From Nocardioides sp. URHA0020 (GTDB lineage: Bacteria > Actinomycetota > Actinomycetes > Propionibacteriales > Nocardioidaceae): a DNA stretch of 64,000 nucleotides. Shown here piece after piece: positions 38,513-46,461 of the stretch. A model generated the notes under the pieces. The model ran no database searches, was not told the origin of the DNA, and was given only the letters and a program-made list of their open reading frames with translations. The first letter of the stretch is position 1. Every line of letters starts with the position of its first letter. The DNA is taken from the NCBI RefSeq assembly GCF_000620705.1, contig NZ_JIAR01000025.1:131501-195500 (forward strand), in the 5' to 3' direction. The position numbers were made by a program, and so were the translations under genes.

Positions 38513-40307
38513 TCCCGTCCCGGTCATGGTGCGGCACCAGCTCCTGGGCCTTGGTCTTGATGCCCTCCTTGATCACGCCCCACCGCGAGGTGTCGCCCTT
38601 GATGAGCGCCCGCGCGAGGTTCGTCATCTGCTCGAGGTCGGCGTGCGGCGGGATCGGCGGCACGTCGGGGTCGCACCGCACGTCCAGGACGTAGGGCCGC
38701 TGGGCCGACAGCGCCGTCTCCCAGGCCGAGCCGAGCTGCTCCGGGTCGGTGACCGTGATGGCGCCGAGCCCGATCGAGGCGGCGAAGTCGGCGTACGACA
38801 TCTCCGGCAGCGCCTGGGACTCGACGAAGCTCGGGGTGCCGCCCATCGCCCGCAGCTCCCAGGTGACCTGGGTGAGGTCGTTGTTGTGCAGGACCGCCAC
38901 GACCAGGCGCGGGTCGTCCCACGTCTGCCAGTACCGGGCGATCGTGAGGAGCTCGGCGAGGCCGTTCATCTGCATCGCCCCGTCGCCCTCGAAGGCGATC
39001 GCGGGGCGCCCCGGGTGCGCGAACTTCGCGCCGATGGCGTAGGGCACGGCCGGCCCCATGCTCGCCAGCGTGCCCGACAGCGAGCCTCGCATCTGCCCGC
39101 GCATCCGCACGTGACGGGCGTACCAGTCGGCCGCCGAGCCGCTGTCGGCGGCGATGATCGCATCCATCGGCGCTCGGGCCGAGAACTCGCTGAAGAGCCG
39201 CATCGGATTGATCGGATCGGCGGACACGTGTGCCTCCGCGTCCATGACCTGCCACCAGCGCGCGACCTGGTCCCGGATCCCGTCCTGCCAGCTGCGGTCC
39301 TGCTTGCGCTCCAGGAGCGGGATCAGGGCGCTCAGGGTGCGTTGCGCGTCGCCGACGAGGTTGATCTCGTAGGGGTACCGCATCCCGATCATGGCGCCGT
39401 CCACGTCGATCTGGACGGCGCGGGCCTGGTCCAGGGGCGGCAGGTACTGCGTGTACGGGAAGCTCGAGCCGATCGTGAGCAGGGTGTCGCAGTCGCGCAT
39501 CATCTCGTAGCTCGGCCGCGTCCCCAGCAGCCCGATCGAGCCCGTCACGAACGGCAGCTCGTCGGACAGCACGTCCTTGCCGAGCAGCGCCTTGGCCACC
39601 CCGGCACCGAGCAGGTCGGCGACCCGGCTCACCTCCTCGGCGGCACCGCGGGCGCCCTGGCCGACCAGGATGGCGACCTTCTCGCCGGCGTTGAGCAGGT
39701 CCGCCGTCGCCGCGAGGGCGCCGTCGTCCGGGACCACCTGGGGCCAGCTGATGCCCAGGCTCGACGGCACCATCTTGAAGGCGTGCTGGGGCGGCGAGTA
39801 CGCCAGCTCCTGCACGTCGTTCGGGATGATGACGGCCGTGGGGGCGCGTCGGCTCATCGCGATCCGCAGCGCCCTGTCCAGCACGTTCGGCAGCTGCTCG
39901 GGGACCGTCACCATCTGCACGTAGTCGCTCGCCACGTCCTTGAAGAGGCTCAGCAGGTCGACCTCCTGCTGGTAGTGGCCTCCCATCGCGGTCCGGTTCG
40001 TCTGACCGACGATCGCGACGACCGGCACGTGGTCGAGCTTCGCGTCGTAGAGGCCGTTGAGCAGGTGGATGGCGCCCGGGCCGGACGTGGCCAGGCAGAC
40101 GCCCGGCCGTCCGGAGAACTTCGCGAAGCCGACCGCCTCGAACGCCGCCATCTCCTCGTGCCGCGCCTGGATGAAGCGCGGCTTGTCGTCGGCCCGCGAG
40201 AAGGCGCCGATGATCCCGTTGATGCCGTCGCCGGGATAGCCGAAGACCTGCTCGACGCCCCACTCGCGGAGACGGTCGAGCAGCAGGTCCGCGACGGTCG
40301 TGGTCAT
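38508..40307 (-). CDS. Thiamine-diphosphate enzyme, pyruvate oxidase (PoxB)-like
   Basis: Protein of 599 residues with the three domains of the acetolactate synthase/pyruvate oxidase family. The N-terminal Pyr domain has FGYPGDGINGIIGAF and RHEEMAAFEAVGFAKFSG, with the cofactor-activating Glu. The FAD/central domain spans about 190-330. The C-terminal PP domain has EGDGAMQMNGLAEL for Mg-thiamine diphosphate. The substrate loop and HEE follow PoxB rather than IlvB, so pyruvate to acetate or acetyl phosphate is most likely. CAGGAG precedes the ATG; longer frames upstream lack support. The promoter is GGTT-N15-GGGTAC. With ackA in the same putative regulon, acetyl phosphate could feed ATP formation. 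Confidence 0.88.
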   Translation of the reverse strand: MTTTVADLLLDRLREWGVEQVFGYPGDGINGIIGAFSRADDKPRFIQARHEEMAAFEAVGFAKFSGRPGVCLATSGPGAIHLLNGLYDAKLDHVPVVAIVGQTNRTAMGGHYQQEVDLLSLFKDVASDYVQMVTVPEQLPNVLDRALRIAMSRRAPTAVIIPNDVQELAYSPPQHAFKMVPSSLGISWPQVVPDDGALAATADLLNAGEKVAILVGQGARGAAEEVSRVADLLGAGVAKALLGKDVLSDELPFVTGSIGLLGTRPSYEMMRDCDTLLTIGSSFPYTQYLPPLDQARAVQIDVDGAMIGMRYPYEINLVGDAQRTLSALIPLLERKQDRSWQDGIRDQVARWWQVMDAEAHVSADPINPMRLFSEFSARAPMDAIIAADSGSAADWYARHVRMRGQMRGSLSGTLASMGPAVPYAIGAKFAHPGRPAIAFEGDGAMQMNGLAELLTIARYWQTWDDPRLVVAVLHNNDLTQVTWELRAMGGTPSFVESQALPEMSYADFAASIGLGAITVTDPEQLGSAWETALSAQRPYVLDVRCDPDVPPIPPHADLEQMTNLARALIKGDTSRWGVIKEGIKTKAQELVPHHDRDGS

Positions 40308-40386
40308 GGGGGCTCCTGCCGGTCGGTCGTCGAGGACGTGGTCGGGGGGCGGGCGCTCAGCGTGCTCGCCGCCTCTCGGGCCACCG

Positions 40387-40411
40387 GTACCCGGACCGGT
40401 CGCCGCCAACC
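40387..40411 (-). promoter_or_regulatory. SigF/SigB-like promoter of the PoxB-like gene
   Basis: On the minus strand GGTT-N15-GGGTAC, the best match in the window to the SigF consensus. It gives a leader of about 70 bases. Confidence 0.6.
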
Positions 40412-40490
40412 GGTGACGCCGGCGGTTTCGGGGAACCGGGTGCGATCAGGTCCCGGCACCGGGCCCTGGGAGCGACGGGAGGCGACGACG

Positions 40491-40643
40491 ATGGAAGGGC
40501 TGAGGACGTGCGCGGTCTGCGGCGCGGCGGTGGAGCAGGTGAACCTGGAGCGCCATCGCACCTGGCACTACCACCTGGAGGTGCGGGTCAAGCGGCTCCA
40601 GGAGATCGCCCTGACGGGCCGCACCCACCGCGACCCGCCATGA
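40491..40643 (+). CDS. Tiny C2H2-like zinc-finger protein
   Basis: Protein of 50 residues. CAVCGAAVEQVNLERHRTWH gives C-x2-C-x11-H-x3-H, close to the classic C2H2 zinc finger (C-x2-4-C-x12-H-x3-5-H), followed by a basic helix (HYHLEVRVKRLQEIA). GGGAGG about 8 bases before the ATG supports translation. It could be a DNA- or RNA-binding or protein-interaction module; no function is known to me. It lies in the gap divergent from the PoxB-like gene. A GGGGAA hexamer (40430) preceded by CGGT at 15 bases is a weak promoter candidate. Confidence 0.7.
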   Translation: MEGLRTCAVCGAAVEQVNLERHRTWHYHLEVRVKRLQEIALTGRTHRDPP

Positions 40644-40704
40644 CCCACCAGGACCCACCCGGACCCGCCCGGCGTCACCCATCGGTGCGGCGGGGCTCGG
40701 CGGG

Positions 40705-41547
40705 TCAGAGGATGGGTCGGCCACCGGTGACGGCGACGCGCGCACCCGAGACGTAGCTGGCCTCGTCGGAGGCCAGGAGCACGTAGACCGGCGCGAGCTC
40801 GACCGGCTGACCGGCGCGCCCCAGCGGCACGTTGCCCCCGAACTCCGCCACCTTCTCCGGCGGCATCGTCGCGGGGATCAACGGCGTCCACACCGGACCG
40901 GGAGCGACGCTGTTGACCCGGATGCCGCGCTCGCCGAGCAGCTGCGCCAGGCTGGCGCAGAAGTTGGCGATCGCGGCCTTGGTCGCGGCGTACGGCGCCA
41001 GCGTCGGGCTGGGGTTGTCGGAGTTGACCGAGGAGCTGCCGATGATCGAGGCGCCCGGCCCCAGGTGCGGTACGGCGGCCTTGCTGAGGTGGAAGAGGGC
41101 CGAGAGGTTCGTGGCGATCGTGTGGTCCCACTCCTCGTCCGGGATCTCCTCCAGCGACTCCCGGGTCATCTGGTAGGCCGCGTTGCTGACGAGGATGTCG
41201 AGGTGACCGAGCTCGTCGACGGTGCGCGCGACCAGGTCGCGGCAGTGCTGGGGGTCGCTGACGTCGCCGGGCGCCAGGACGGCCCGACGGCCCGCAGCCT
41301 CGACGTACGACGCCGTCTCCTCGGCGTCGCTGTGCTCGCTGAGGTAGGACAGGACGACGTCGGCGCCCTCGCGGGCGTAGGCGATGGCGACCGCGCGGCC
41401 GATGCCGCTGTCGGCCCCGGTGATCAGGGCCACCTTCCCGGCCAGCCGGTCGTGACCGACGTAGCTCTCCTCGCCGCAGTCGGGCCGCGGGTCCATCTCG
41501 CTCTGCAGGCCGGGGGGATCCTGGTGCTGTGGGGGCTGTTGGCTCAT
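40705..41547 (-). CDS. Short-chain dehydrogenase/reductase, YghA-like
   Basis: SDR of 280 residues. The N-terminal extension (QQPPQHQDPPGLQSEMDPRP) is typical of the YghA/YdaD/general stress 39 group. Cofactor motif ITGADSGIGRAVA, NAA motif LVSNAAYQ, catalytic Ser in IIGSSSVNSD, YxxxK in PYAATKAAIANF, and the C-terminal YVSGARVAVTGG typical of classical SDR tetramers. These proteins are often induced by general stress, but the substrate is unknown. The second Met (41547) is taken as start; a Met 18 bases upstream is possible. No SigF-like hexamer was found close by. Confidence 0.88.
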   Translation of the reverse strand: MSQQPPQHQDPPGLQSEMDPRPDCGEESYVGHDRLAGKVALITGADSGIGRAVAIAYAREGADVVLSYLSEHSDAEETASYVEAAGRRAVLAPGDVSDPQHCRDLVARTVDELGHLDILVSNAAYQMTRESLEEIPDEEWDHTIATNLSALFHLSKAAVPHLGPGASIIGSSSVNSDNPSPTLAPYAATKAAIANFCASLAQLLGERGIRVNSVAPGPVWTPLIPATMPPEKVAEFGGNVPLGRAGQPVELAPVYVLLASDEASYVSGARVAVTGGRPIL

Positions 41548-41615
41548 GTCTCGTGGTGACCGCACGCCGTCCGATCATGCGTGCGACCGACCACCGGTGG
41601 TCGCGGGCCGGCTCC

Positions 41616-42362
41616 TCAGCTCAGGTCGCGGCGTACGTCGCGGTCCGGGGCGTTGCCGGTGACGCAGAACTCCAGGCCGGCCGGGTCCCGCAGCGTCTGC
41701 CAGCCCCGGCCACCGTGGAGCTCCACGGCGCCCAGCCCGCACAGCCGGTCCACCTCGGCCGCCACGTCGTCGGTCCCGTGGTCGAGGTGGGCGCGCACGC
41801 GACCCGTGGGCTCCTCGAGCCGCTGGAAGAGCAGCTGGAGCGGCGAGCCGGCGTCGTCGTGCCACTTCCCGGCGAACTCCGTGACGCTCGAGTCCACCCA
41901 CCGCCCCGCGAGCAGCGCCCGCCAGAACGCCACCTCGTGCTCGTGGGCGGCCGCCGGGGAGTCGATCGCGACCTGGACCAGACGGCTGCGGTGCCCGTCG
42001 GGCCACGCGACCGGGTCGGGCGACCGGTGCTCGCCGACGTGGAGCACGCAGAAGGGCAGGCCGCCCGGGGAGACCAGGGTGCGCCAGCGGTCCTGCTCCG
42101 CCGTCACCGTCGCACCCAGCTCGACCGCGTCCGCGACCGTGCGGTCCGGCATGTCGGACTCGACGTCGAGGTGCACCCGGGCCGGACCGCCGATCCGCTG
42201 CAGGTGGACGTACGCCGAGCCGCGCGCCGGCTCGAAGCTCCGCAGCTCGGGGTGCCCCGGCCACGGCTCCCCCGGCGCCCAGCCGAGCGCCGCGCCCCAG
42301 AAGCAGCCGGCCTCCCGGTGGGCGGCCTCGGGGACGTCGATCACCGCGTGCACCCAGCTCAC
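41616..42362 (-). CDS. Two-domain VOC (glyoxalase-fold) protein
   Basis: Protein of 248 residues made of two VOC domains in tandem: SWVHAVIDVPEAAHREAGCFWGAALG starts the first and LVQVAIDSPAAAHEHEVAFWRALLAG the second. Each ends in a conserved strand (GGLPFCVLHVG; AGLEFCVTGN). This layout matches the 'VOC family protein / glyoxalase-like' pairs seen in actinobacteria. Metal ligands are not obvious. GTG is chosen as start because it overlaps the epimerase stop (GTGA), giving a two-gene operon; longer frames run through that gene. Function unknown. Confidence 0.83.
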   Translation of the reverse strand: MSWVHAVIDVPEAAHREAGCFWGAALGWAPGEPWPGHPELRSFEPARGSAYVHLQRIGGPARVHLDVESDMPDRTVADAVELGATVTAEQDRWRTLVSPGGLPFCVLHVGEHRSPDPVAWPDGHRSRLVQVAIDSPAAAHEHEVAFWRALLAGRWVDSSVTEFAGKWHDDAGSPLQLLFQRLEEPTGRVRAHLDHGTDDVAAEVDRLCGLGAVELHGGRGWQTLRDPAGLEFCVTGNAPDRDVRRDLS

Positions 42363-43423
42363 GGCTCGCGCCTGCGGCTCACCGGTCCTCGGGTCCAGGC
42401 TCGGACGACGTTCTCGGTGATGGAGCGGTGGCGCAGGGCGGGCGTGGCGTCCGCGGCGCTCGACCTCATCCCCGCCACGACCTCCTCCAGGGTGGTGACG
42501 GCGTCCGTCGCCGGCCGCCATCCCAGCTCGGAGCCGGCTCGTGCGGTGTCCACGAGCGGGAGCTGGTAGGCGAGGTCCACCCAGCCCGGGTCCACCTGCT
42601 GCACCCGCGCGTGCCACGACAACGACGCCGCCGCCCGCACGACCGGGGCCGGCACCTGCACGTGGACGGTGCCCAGCGCGGCCGCGAGGTGCTCGACGGT
42701 GATGACGGGATCGGCCGCGAGGTTGAACGCTCCGACCGCCGCGGTGTCGAGGATGCGGGAGACGGCGTCGGCCACGTCGTCGGCGTGCACCACCGGGAGC
42801 TCCAGGCGGCGGTCGAGCGGCAGCAGGGGCAGGGCACGCAGGACCGCGGCCGGCACCAGCCCCGGGAGGCCGTAGCGCAGCAGGGCGCTGCCCGCGGACC
42901 GCTGTCCGATGATGCCCGGCCGCAGCCGGGCGACCCGGACGTCGGGCGTCGCGGTCTCGAACCGGTCGACGCACCGCTCCGCGGCGACCTTGTGCCGGCT
43001 GTACGGCGAGGAGGTGACCCCGGTCGTCGGCCACGACTCGTCGACGGGGGCCGGCCCCGTGCGTGGCGCGTAGGCACCGAAGGACGACATGTGCACCACG
43101 TGCGCGACGCCCGCGCCGCGGGCGGCCTGGAGCACCTGCTCGGTCCCGCCCACGCCCAGACGCTCCAGGTAGGCGAGGTCGTGGGAGGGCTGGAAGCCCC
43201 AGGCGAGGTGGACGACGGCGTCGCAGCCGCGGAACGCCTGCCCGAGCAGCTCCTGGCAGTCGGTGGCGAGGTCCGCCGAGGTCCAGGTCACGGCGGAGGA
43301 CCCCGAGAACTCCGCGTCCGGTGGACGCCGGGCGACGCCGTTGACGGCGTGCCCGTCGGCCAGGAGTCGACGGACCACGGCGGTCCCCACGTTGCCGGTG
43401 GCTCCGGTCACAGCGATGCGCAC
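42359..43423 (-). CDS. NAD-dependent epimerase/dehydratase (extended SDR)
   Basis: Extended SDR of 354 residues. The N-terminal NAD motif is VTGATGNVGTAVVRRLL. The catalytic part shows HMSSFGAYAP and YSRHK (YxxxK). The remaining C-terminal domain is divergent, with PVVHADDVADAV typical of the family. The sugar or other substrate is not identifiable. The start is a GTG 8 bases after the hexamer of GCAT-N15-GGGTAC, with no Shine-Dalgarno sequence. It overlaps the VOC gene downstream. Its promoter faces that of the CBS gene. Confidence 0.87.
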   Translation of the reverse strand: MRIAVTGATGNVGTAVVRRLLADGHAVNGVARRPPDAEFSGSSAVTWTSADLATDCQELLGQAFRGCDAVVHLAWGFQPSHDLAYLERLGVGGTEQVLQAARGAGVAHVVHMSSFGAYAPRTGPAPVDESWPTTGVTSSPYSRHKVAAERCVDRFETATPDVRVARLRPGIIGQRSAGSALLRYGLPGLVPAAVLRALPLLPLDRRLELPVVHADDVADAVSRILDTAAVGAFNLAADPVITVEHLAAALGTVHVQVPAPVVRAAASLSWHARVQQVDPGWVDLAYQLPLVDTARAGSELGWRPATDAVTTLEEVVAGMRSSAADATPALRHRSITENVVRAWTRGPVSRRREP

Positions 43424-43431
43424 GCCGCCCA

Positions 43432-43456
43432 GTACCCGACCCCCTCCGACGCATGC
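43432..43456 (-). promoter_or_regulatory. SigF/SigB-like promoter of the epimerase-VOC operon
   Basis: On the minus strand GCAT-N15-GGGTAC with 8 bases to the GTG start. Confidence 0.6.
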
Positions 43457-43469
43457 GGGCCGGGCCGCC

Positions 43470-43494
43470 GGTTTGCGAGGCCGCCGCCGGGCAA
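43470..43494 (+). promoter_or_regulatory. SigF/SigB-like promoter of the CBS gene
   Basis: GGTT-N15-GGGCAA, divergent from the epimerase promoter. The hexamer has two differences from GGGTAC. Confidence 0.4.
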
Positions 43495-43549
43495 CCGTGC
43501 GGCACCAGGTCGGCCGGGAGGGACCGGCTGCTGACAGAGGAGGAAGCCC

Positions 43550-43978
43550 GTGACGACAGCACGCGAGATCATGACCGGTGGCGTGGAGTGCGCGCAGGTC
43601 GACGAGACGGTCACCGACGCGGCCCGCAAGATGAAGGACCTCGGCGTCGGCGCCCTGCCCATCTGCGGTGAGGACGACCGGCTGAAGGGCGTGATCACGG
43701 ACCGTGACATCGTCCTCAACTGCGTCGCCGAGGGGATGGACACCACCCAGGTCAAGGTCCAGGACTACGCGGGCGGCGAGGTCGTGACGATCGGCGCCGA
43801 CGACTCGGTGGAGGAGGCGCTCGCCACGATGACCAAGGCCGGCGTACGACGGCTTCCCGTGATCGACGGTCACGACCTCGTCGGCATGATCAGCCAGGCG
43901 GACATCGCCCGGAGCCTGCCCGAGGACCAGATCGGCGAGCTCGTCGCGGCGATCTCGTCGGCCCCGGCCACGGACTGA
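43550..43978 (+). CDS. CBS-domain pair protein
   Basis: Protein of 142 residues consisting only of two CBS domains (about 8-62 and 72-130): VDETVTDAARKMKDLGVGALPI with LKGVITDRDIV, and DDSVEEALATMTKAGVRRLPV with LVGMISQADIA. Such Bateman modules bind AMP, ATP or other adenosyl ligands and sense energy state; the M. tuberculosis homologue Rv2626c is strongly induced in hypoxia. AGAGGAGGAAG before the GTG supports the start. It is a single gene with a SigF-like promoter upstream and a small CCCGG/CCGGG hairpin 10 bases after the stop. Confidence 0.92.
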   Translation: MTTAREIMTGGVECAQVDETVTDAARKMKDLGVGALPICGEDDRLKGVITDRDIVLNCVAEGMDTTQVKVQDYAGGEVVTIGADDSVEEALATMTKAGVRRLPVIDGHDLVGMISQADIARSLPEDQIGELVAAISSAPATD

Positions 43979-43988
43979 GGGAGCCGTG

Positions 43989-44001
43989 CCCGGCCGCCGG
44001 G
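43989..44001 (+). terminator. Small hairpin after the CBS gene
   Basis: CCCGG-CCG-CCGGG, 5-base stem, 10 bases after the stop. It precedes the -35 of the next promoter and is weak. Confidence 0.3.
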
Positions 44002-44003
44002 TC

Positions 44004-44030
44004 GGTTAGCCCGCCGATCGCAGTGGGTAC
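44004..44030 (+). promoter_or_regulatory. SigF/SigB-like promoter of the lipoprotein-Nramp operon
   Basis: GGTT-N17-GGGTAC with 9 bases to the GTG start at 44040; no Shine-Dalgarno sequence. Confidence 0.5.
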
Positions 44031-44039
44031 CTCTCACGT

Positions 44040-44495
44040 GTGAGGCGCAGTACGTGCGTGGTGCGGATGGCGACCGGCGTGGCGGTCCTCGCGGCCGCCG
44101 TCGCCGGCTGCGCGCCCCGGGCCCCGGACGACTCGTCGTGGGTGGACCAGGCGCACCTGGCCCTCGAGGACACCTCGAGCCAGGTCGCCACGGTGAGCCT
44201 GCTGCTCCGCCTCGCGACCGAGGACAAGGTGCTCGGCAAGTACCAGCAGGTCGTGGCCCAGGACAGCGAGACGGCGGTCGGGGCCACGCTCCAGCACTTC
44301 GGCGGCGAGCAGCCGCCGCCGCAGGACGACGCGACGTACGCCGAGGTGACGGGCGTCCTCACCGACGCGTCCGACCTGCTGTCGCAGGTGCGGATCGCCG
44401 TCGTCCGCAGGGCGACCTCGGACTACCCGGCGCTGCTGACCGAGCTGGAGTCCGTCGGGCGTGACCTGACCGCCACGGCCGAGGGGCTCCCGTGA
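44040..44495 (+). CDS. Predicted lipoprotein
   Basis: Protein of 151 residues. A basic N-terminus (MRRSTCVVR) and hydrophobic stretch end at AAAVAGCAP, a lipobox, so the mature protein would be anchored outside. The rest is predicted helical with acidic patches (WVDQAHLALEDTSSQVATV; LSQVRIAVV). I do not recognise a family. The GTG start lies 9 bases after GGGTAC. Its stop overlaps the start of the Nramp-like gene (GTGA), so it may be a partner of that transporter. It resembles in size and style the lipoprotein at 5085, but not closely in sequence. Confidence 0.8.
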   Translation: MRRSTCVVRMATGVAVLAAAVAGCAPRAPDDSSWVDQAHLALEDTSSQVATVSLLLRLATEDKVLGKYQQVVAQDSETAVGATLQHFGGEQPPPQDDATYAEVTGVLTDASDLLSQVRIAVVRRATSDYPALLTELESVGRDLTATAEGLP

Positions 44496-45721
44496 GCAGG
44501 CTCTTCGCCGTCGCACTGGGCGTCCTGACCGCGATCGGCGGCTTCGTCGACATCGGTGACCTCGTGACCAACGCCCAGGTCGGTGCCCGCTTCGGCTTCT
44601 CGCTCGTCTGGGCGACCGCGATCGGCGTGGTGGGCATCTGCGTCTTCGCCGAGATGTCCGGTCGGGTGGCGGCGGTGAGTGGTCGGGCCACCTTCGACCT
44701 GGTCCGGGAGCGGCTGGGACCGCGGGTCGGCATGCTCAACCTGGTCTCCTCGATGCTGATCACCTTCTTGACCTTCGTCGCCGAGATCGGTGGCGTCGCC
44801 CTGGCCCTGCAGCTGGTCGCGTCGGTGCACCTGCTGCTGATCGTCCCGCTGGTCGGCCTCCTCGTCTGGCTTCTCCTGTGGCGCGCACGGTTCAGCGCCA
44901 TCGAGAACGTCCTCGGCCTCCTCGGGCTGGCCCTGGTGGTCTTCGCGGTCGCCCTGTGGCAGCTGGCCCCCGACTGGTCGTCCGTGGCGCACCAGGCCGT
45001 CACCCTCGACAAGCCTGCCGACGAGGACTGGCGGACCTTCGCCTACTACGCCGTCGCGCTCTTCGGCGCGGCGATGACGCCGTACGAGGTCTTCTTCTTC
45101 TCCTCCGGCGGCGTCGAGGAGGGATGGACCACCGAGGACATCGCCACGATGCGGGCCAACGTGCTGGTCGGCTTCCCGCTCGGCGGCCTGCTCTCGGTCG
45201 CGATCGTCGGCTGCTCCTGGCTGGTGCTCGGCCCCCTCGAGATCGGCGTCGACAGCCTCGGCCAGGTCGCCCTGCCGGTGGCGGCAGCCCTTGGCAAGGT
45301 GGGGCTCGCGGTGGCCATCGTCGGCTTCGTCGCCGCCACGTTCGGCGCCGCCTGCGAGACGGGGCTGAGCGTCGGCTACAGCGTGGGGCAGTACTTCGGG
45401 GCCCAGTGGGGCAAGTACGTGCGAGCCCGGGAGGCCGCCGTGTTCCATGTCGTGCTGCTGCTGGCCACCCTCGCGGCGACCGCGTTCCTGATGACCCAGG
45501 TGGACCCCATCCTGGTCACCGAGGTCTCGGTCGTGTTCTCCGCGGCCGCCCTTCCCCTGACCTACTTCCCGATCCTGGTGGTCGCCAACGACCCCGACTA
45601 CATGGGCGAGCACGTCAACGGCCGACTGGCCAACGCCCTGGGCACGTTCTTCCTCCTCGTCATCGCCGTGGCGGCGACCGCGGCGATCCCCCTGATGATC
45701 TGGACGAGGATGGGCCAGTGA
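44492..45721 (+). CDS. Nramp-like transporter with altered metal-site motif
   Basis: Membrane protein of 409 residues with about 11 helices, related to Nramp divalent metal transporters. In true Nramps helix 1 carries DPGN and helix 6 MPH, which hold Mn2+ or Fe2+. Here helix 1 has GGFVDIGDLVTNAQ (Asp20-Ile-Gly-Asp23) and helix 6 has AAMTPYEVFFFSSG. The first Asp and the helix-6 Met are kept, but Asn and His are lost, so the ion carried is uncertain. The gene is coupled to a lipoprotein (4-base overlap before) and a PRC-barrel protein (4-base overlap after). Confidence 0.83.
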   Translation: MSRLFAVALGVLTAIGGFVDIGDLVTNAQVGARFGFSLVWATAIGVVGICVFAEMSGRVAAVSGRATFDLVRERLGPRVGMLNLVSSMLITFLTFVAEIGGVALALQLVASVHLLLIVPLVGLLVWLLLWRARFSAIENVLGLLGLALVVFAVALWQLAPDWSSVAHQAVTLDKPADEDWRTFAYYAVALFGAAMTPYEVFFFSSGGVEEGWTTEDIATMRANVLVGFPLGGLLSVAIVGCSWLVLGPLEIGVDSLGQVALPVAAALGKVGLAVAIVGFVAATFGAACETGLSVGYSVGQYFGAQWGKYVRAREAAVFHVVLLLATLAATAFLMTQVDPILVTEVSVVFSAAALPLTYFPILVVANDPDYMGEHVNGRLANALGTFFLLVIAVAATAAIPLMIWTRMGQ

Positions 45722-46416
45722 GCGACCCGGAGACCGGCGAGGAGCGGCTCGAGAACCGGCTCGAGGCCACCATCGACGGAGCGCTGCACCTGCTGGACCG
45801 CCAGCTCCTCGACCGCGAGGGGCGGATGCTGGGCAAGGTCGACGACGTCGAGCTCACCCAGCGGGGCGACGACCTGGTGATCACGGGCGTGCTCACCGGT
45901 CCGGCGGCGCTCGCGCAGCGGCTGGGCGGGCGGCTCGGCGGGGCGATGACCCGCACCTGGGGGCAGCTGCGAGTCTCCGAGCCCGACCGCACCCGGCCCT
46001 GGCGCATCGACGTCGAGGACATCGACCGCCTCGACAGCGCTCTGCACCTCGCCGTGCGGCGCGAGGGCGTGCTCCGGCGCGACCGTGACGCCCTGCGGCT
46101 CGGGACCCTGACCGGCATGGACGTGCTCGGCCCGGACGGCACGCGGATCGGACGCGTGCTCGACGCCCGCTTCCAGGCGGACCACCACGGGCGGCTGGTG
46201 CTCGTCTCCCTCATCGTCGGCCACGGGCGCCCGGGGTCCTTGCTGGGCTACGACCGACGAGGAGACATCGGTCCGCGGCTCGTGCGGGTGGTCGTGCGAC
46301 GCCTGCACCGGCACACCGTGATCGCCGGTGCGGCCGACGCCGAGATCTCGTGGGAGGCCCGGACCGTCCGGCTGCGGTCGGTCCCCGACCGTCGTCCCGA
46401 CCACGCCCTGCGCTGA
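45718..46416 (+). CDS. PRC-barrel-like cytoplasmic protein
   Basis: Protein of 232 residues with two PRC-barrel-like segments: HLLDRQLLDREGRMLGKVDDVELTQ (about 23-47) and RLGTLTGMDVLGPDGTRIGRVLDARF (about 126-151). PRC barrels bind other proteins or RNA; in actinobacterial operons with Nramp-like transporters they are usually the last gene, and may regulate the transporter. Start GTG overlaps the transporter stop (GTGA). The C-terminus (LRSVPDRRPDHALR) is basic. No catalytic motif. Confidence 0.8.
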   Translation: MSDPETGEERLENRLEATIDGALHLLDRQLLDREGRMLGKVDDVELTQRGDDLVITGVLTGPAALAQRLGGRLGGAMTRTWGQLRVSEPDRTRPWRIDVEDIDRLDSALHLAVRREGVLRRDRDALRLGTLTGMDVLGPDGTRIGRVLDARFQADHHGRLVLVSLIVGHGRPGSLLGYDRRGDIGPRLVRVVVRRLHRHTVIAGAADAEISWEARTVRLRSVPDRRPDHALR

Positions 46417-46461
46417 CCGTCTCCTCCGGGTCGATGAGCGGCGACGTACGCGGCAGCGACG

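Noticed and set aside
40662..40706. GACCCGCC ... GGCGGGTC as a terminator between the zinc-finger gene and the SDR gene
   Set aside because: The loop is about 29 bases, too long for a simple intrinsic terminator.
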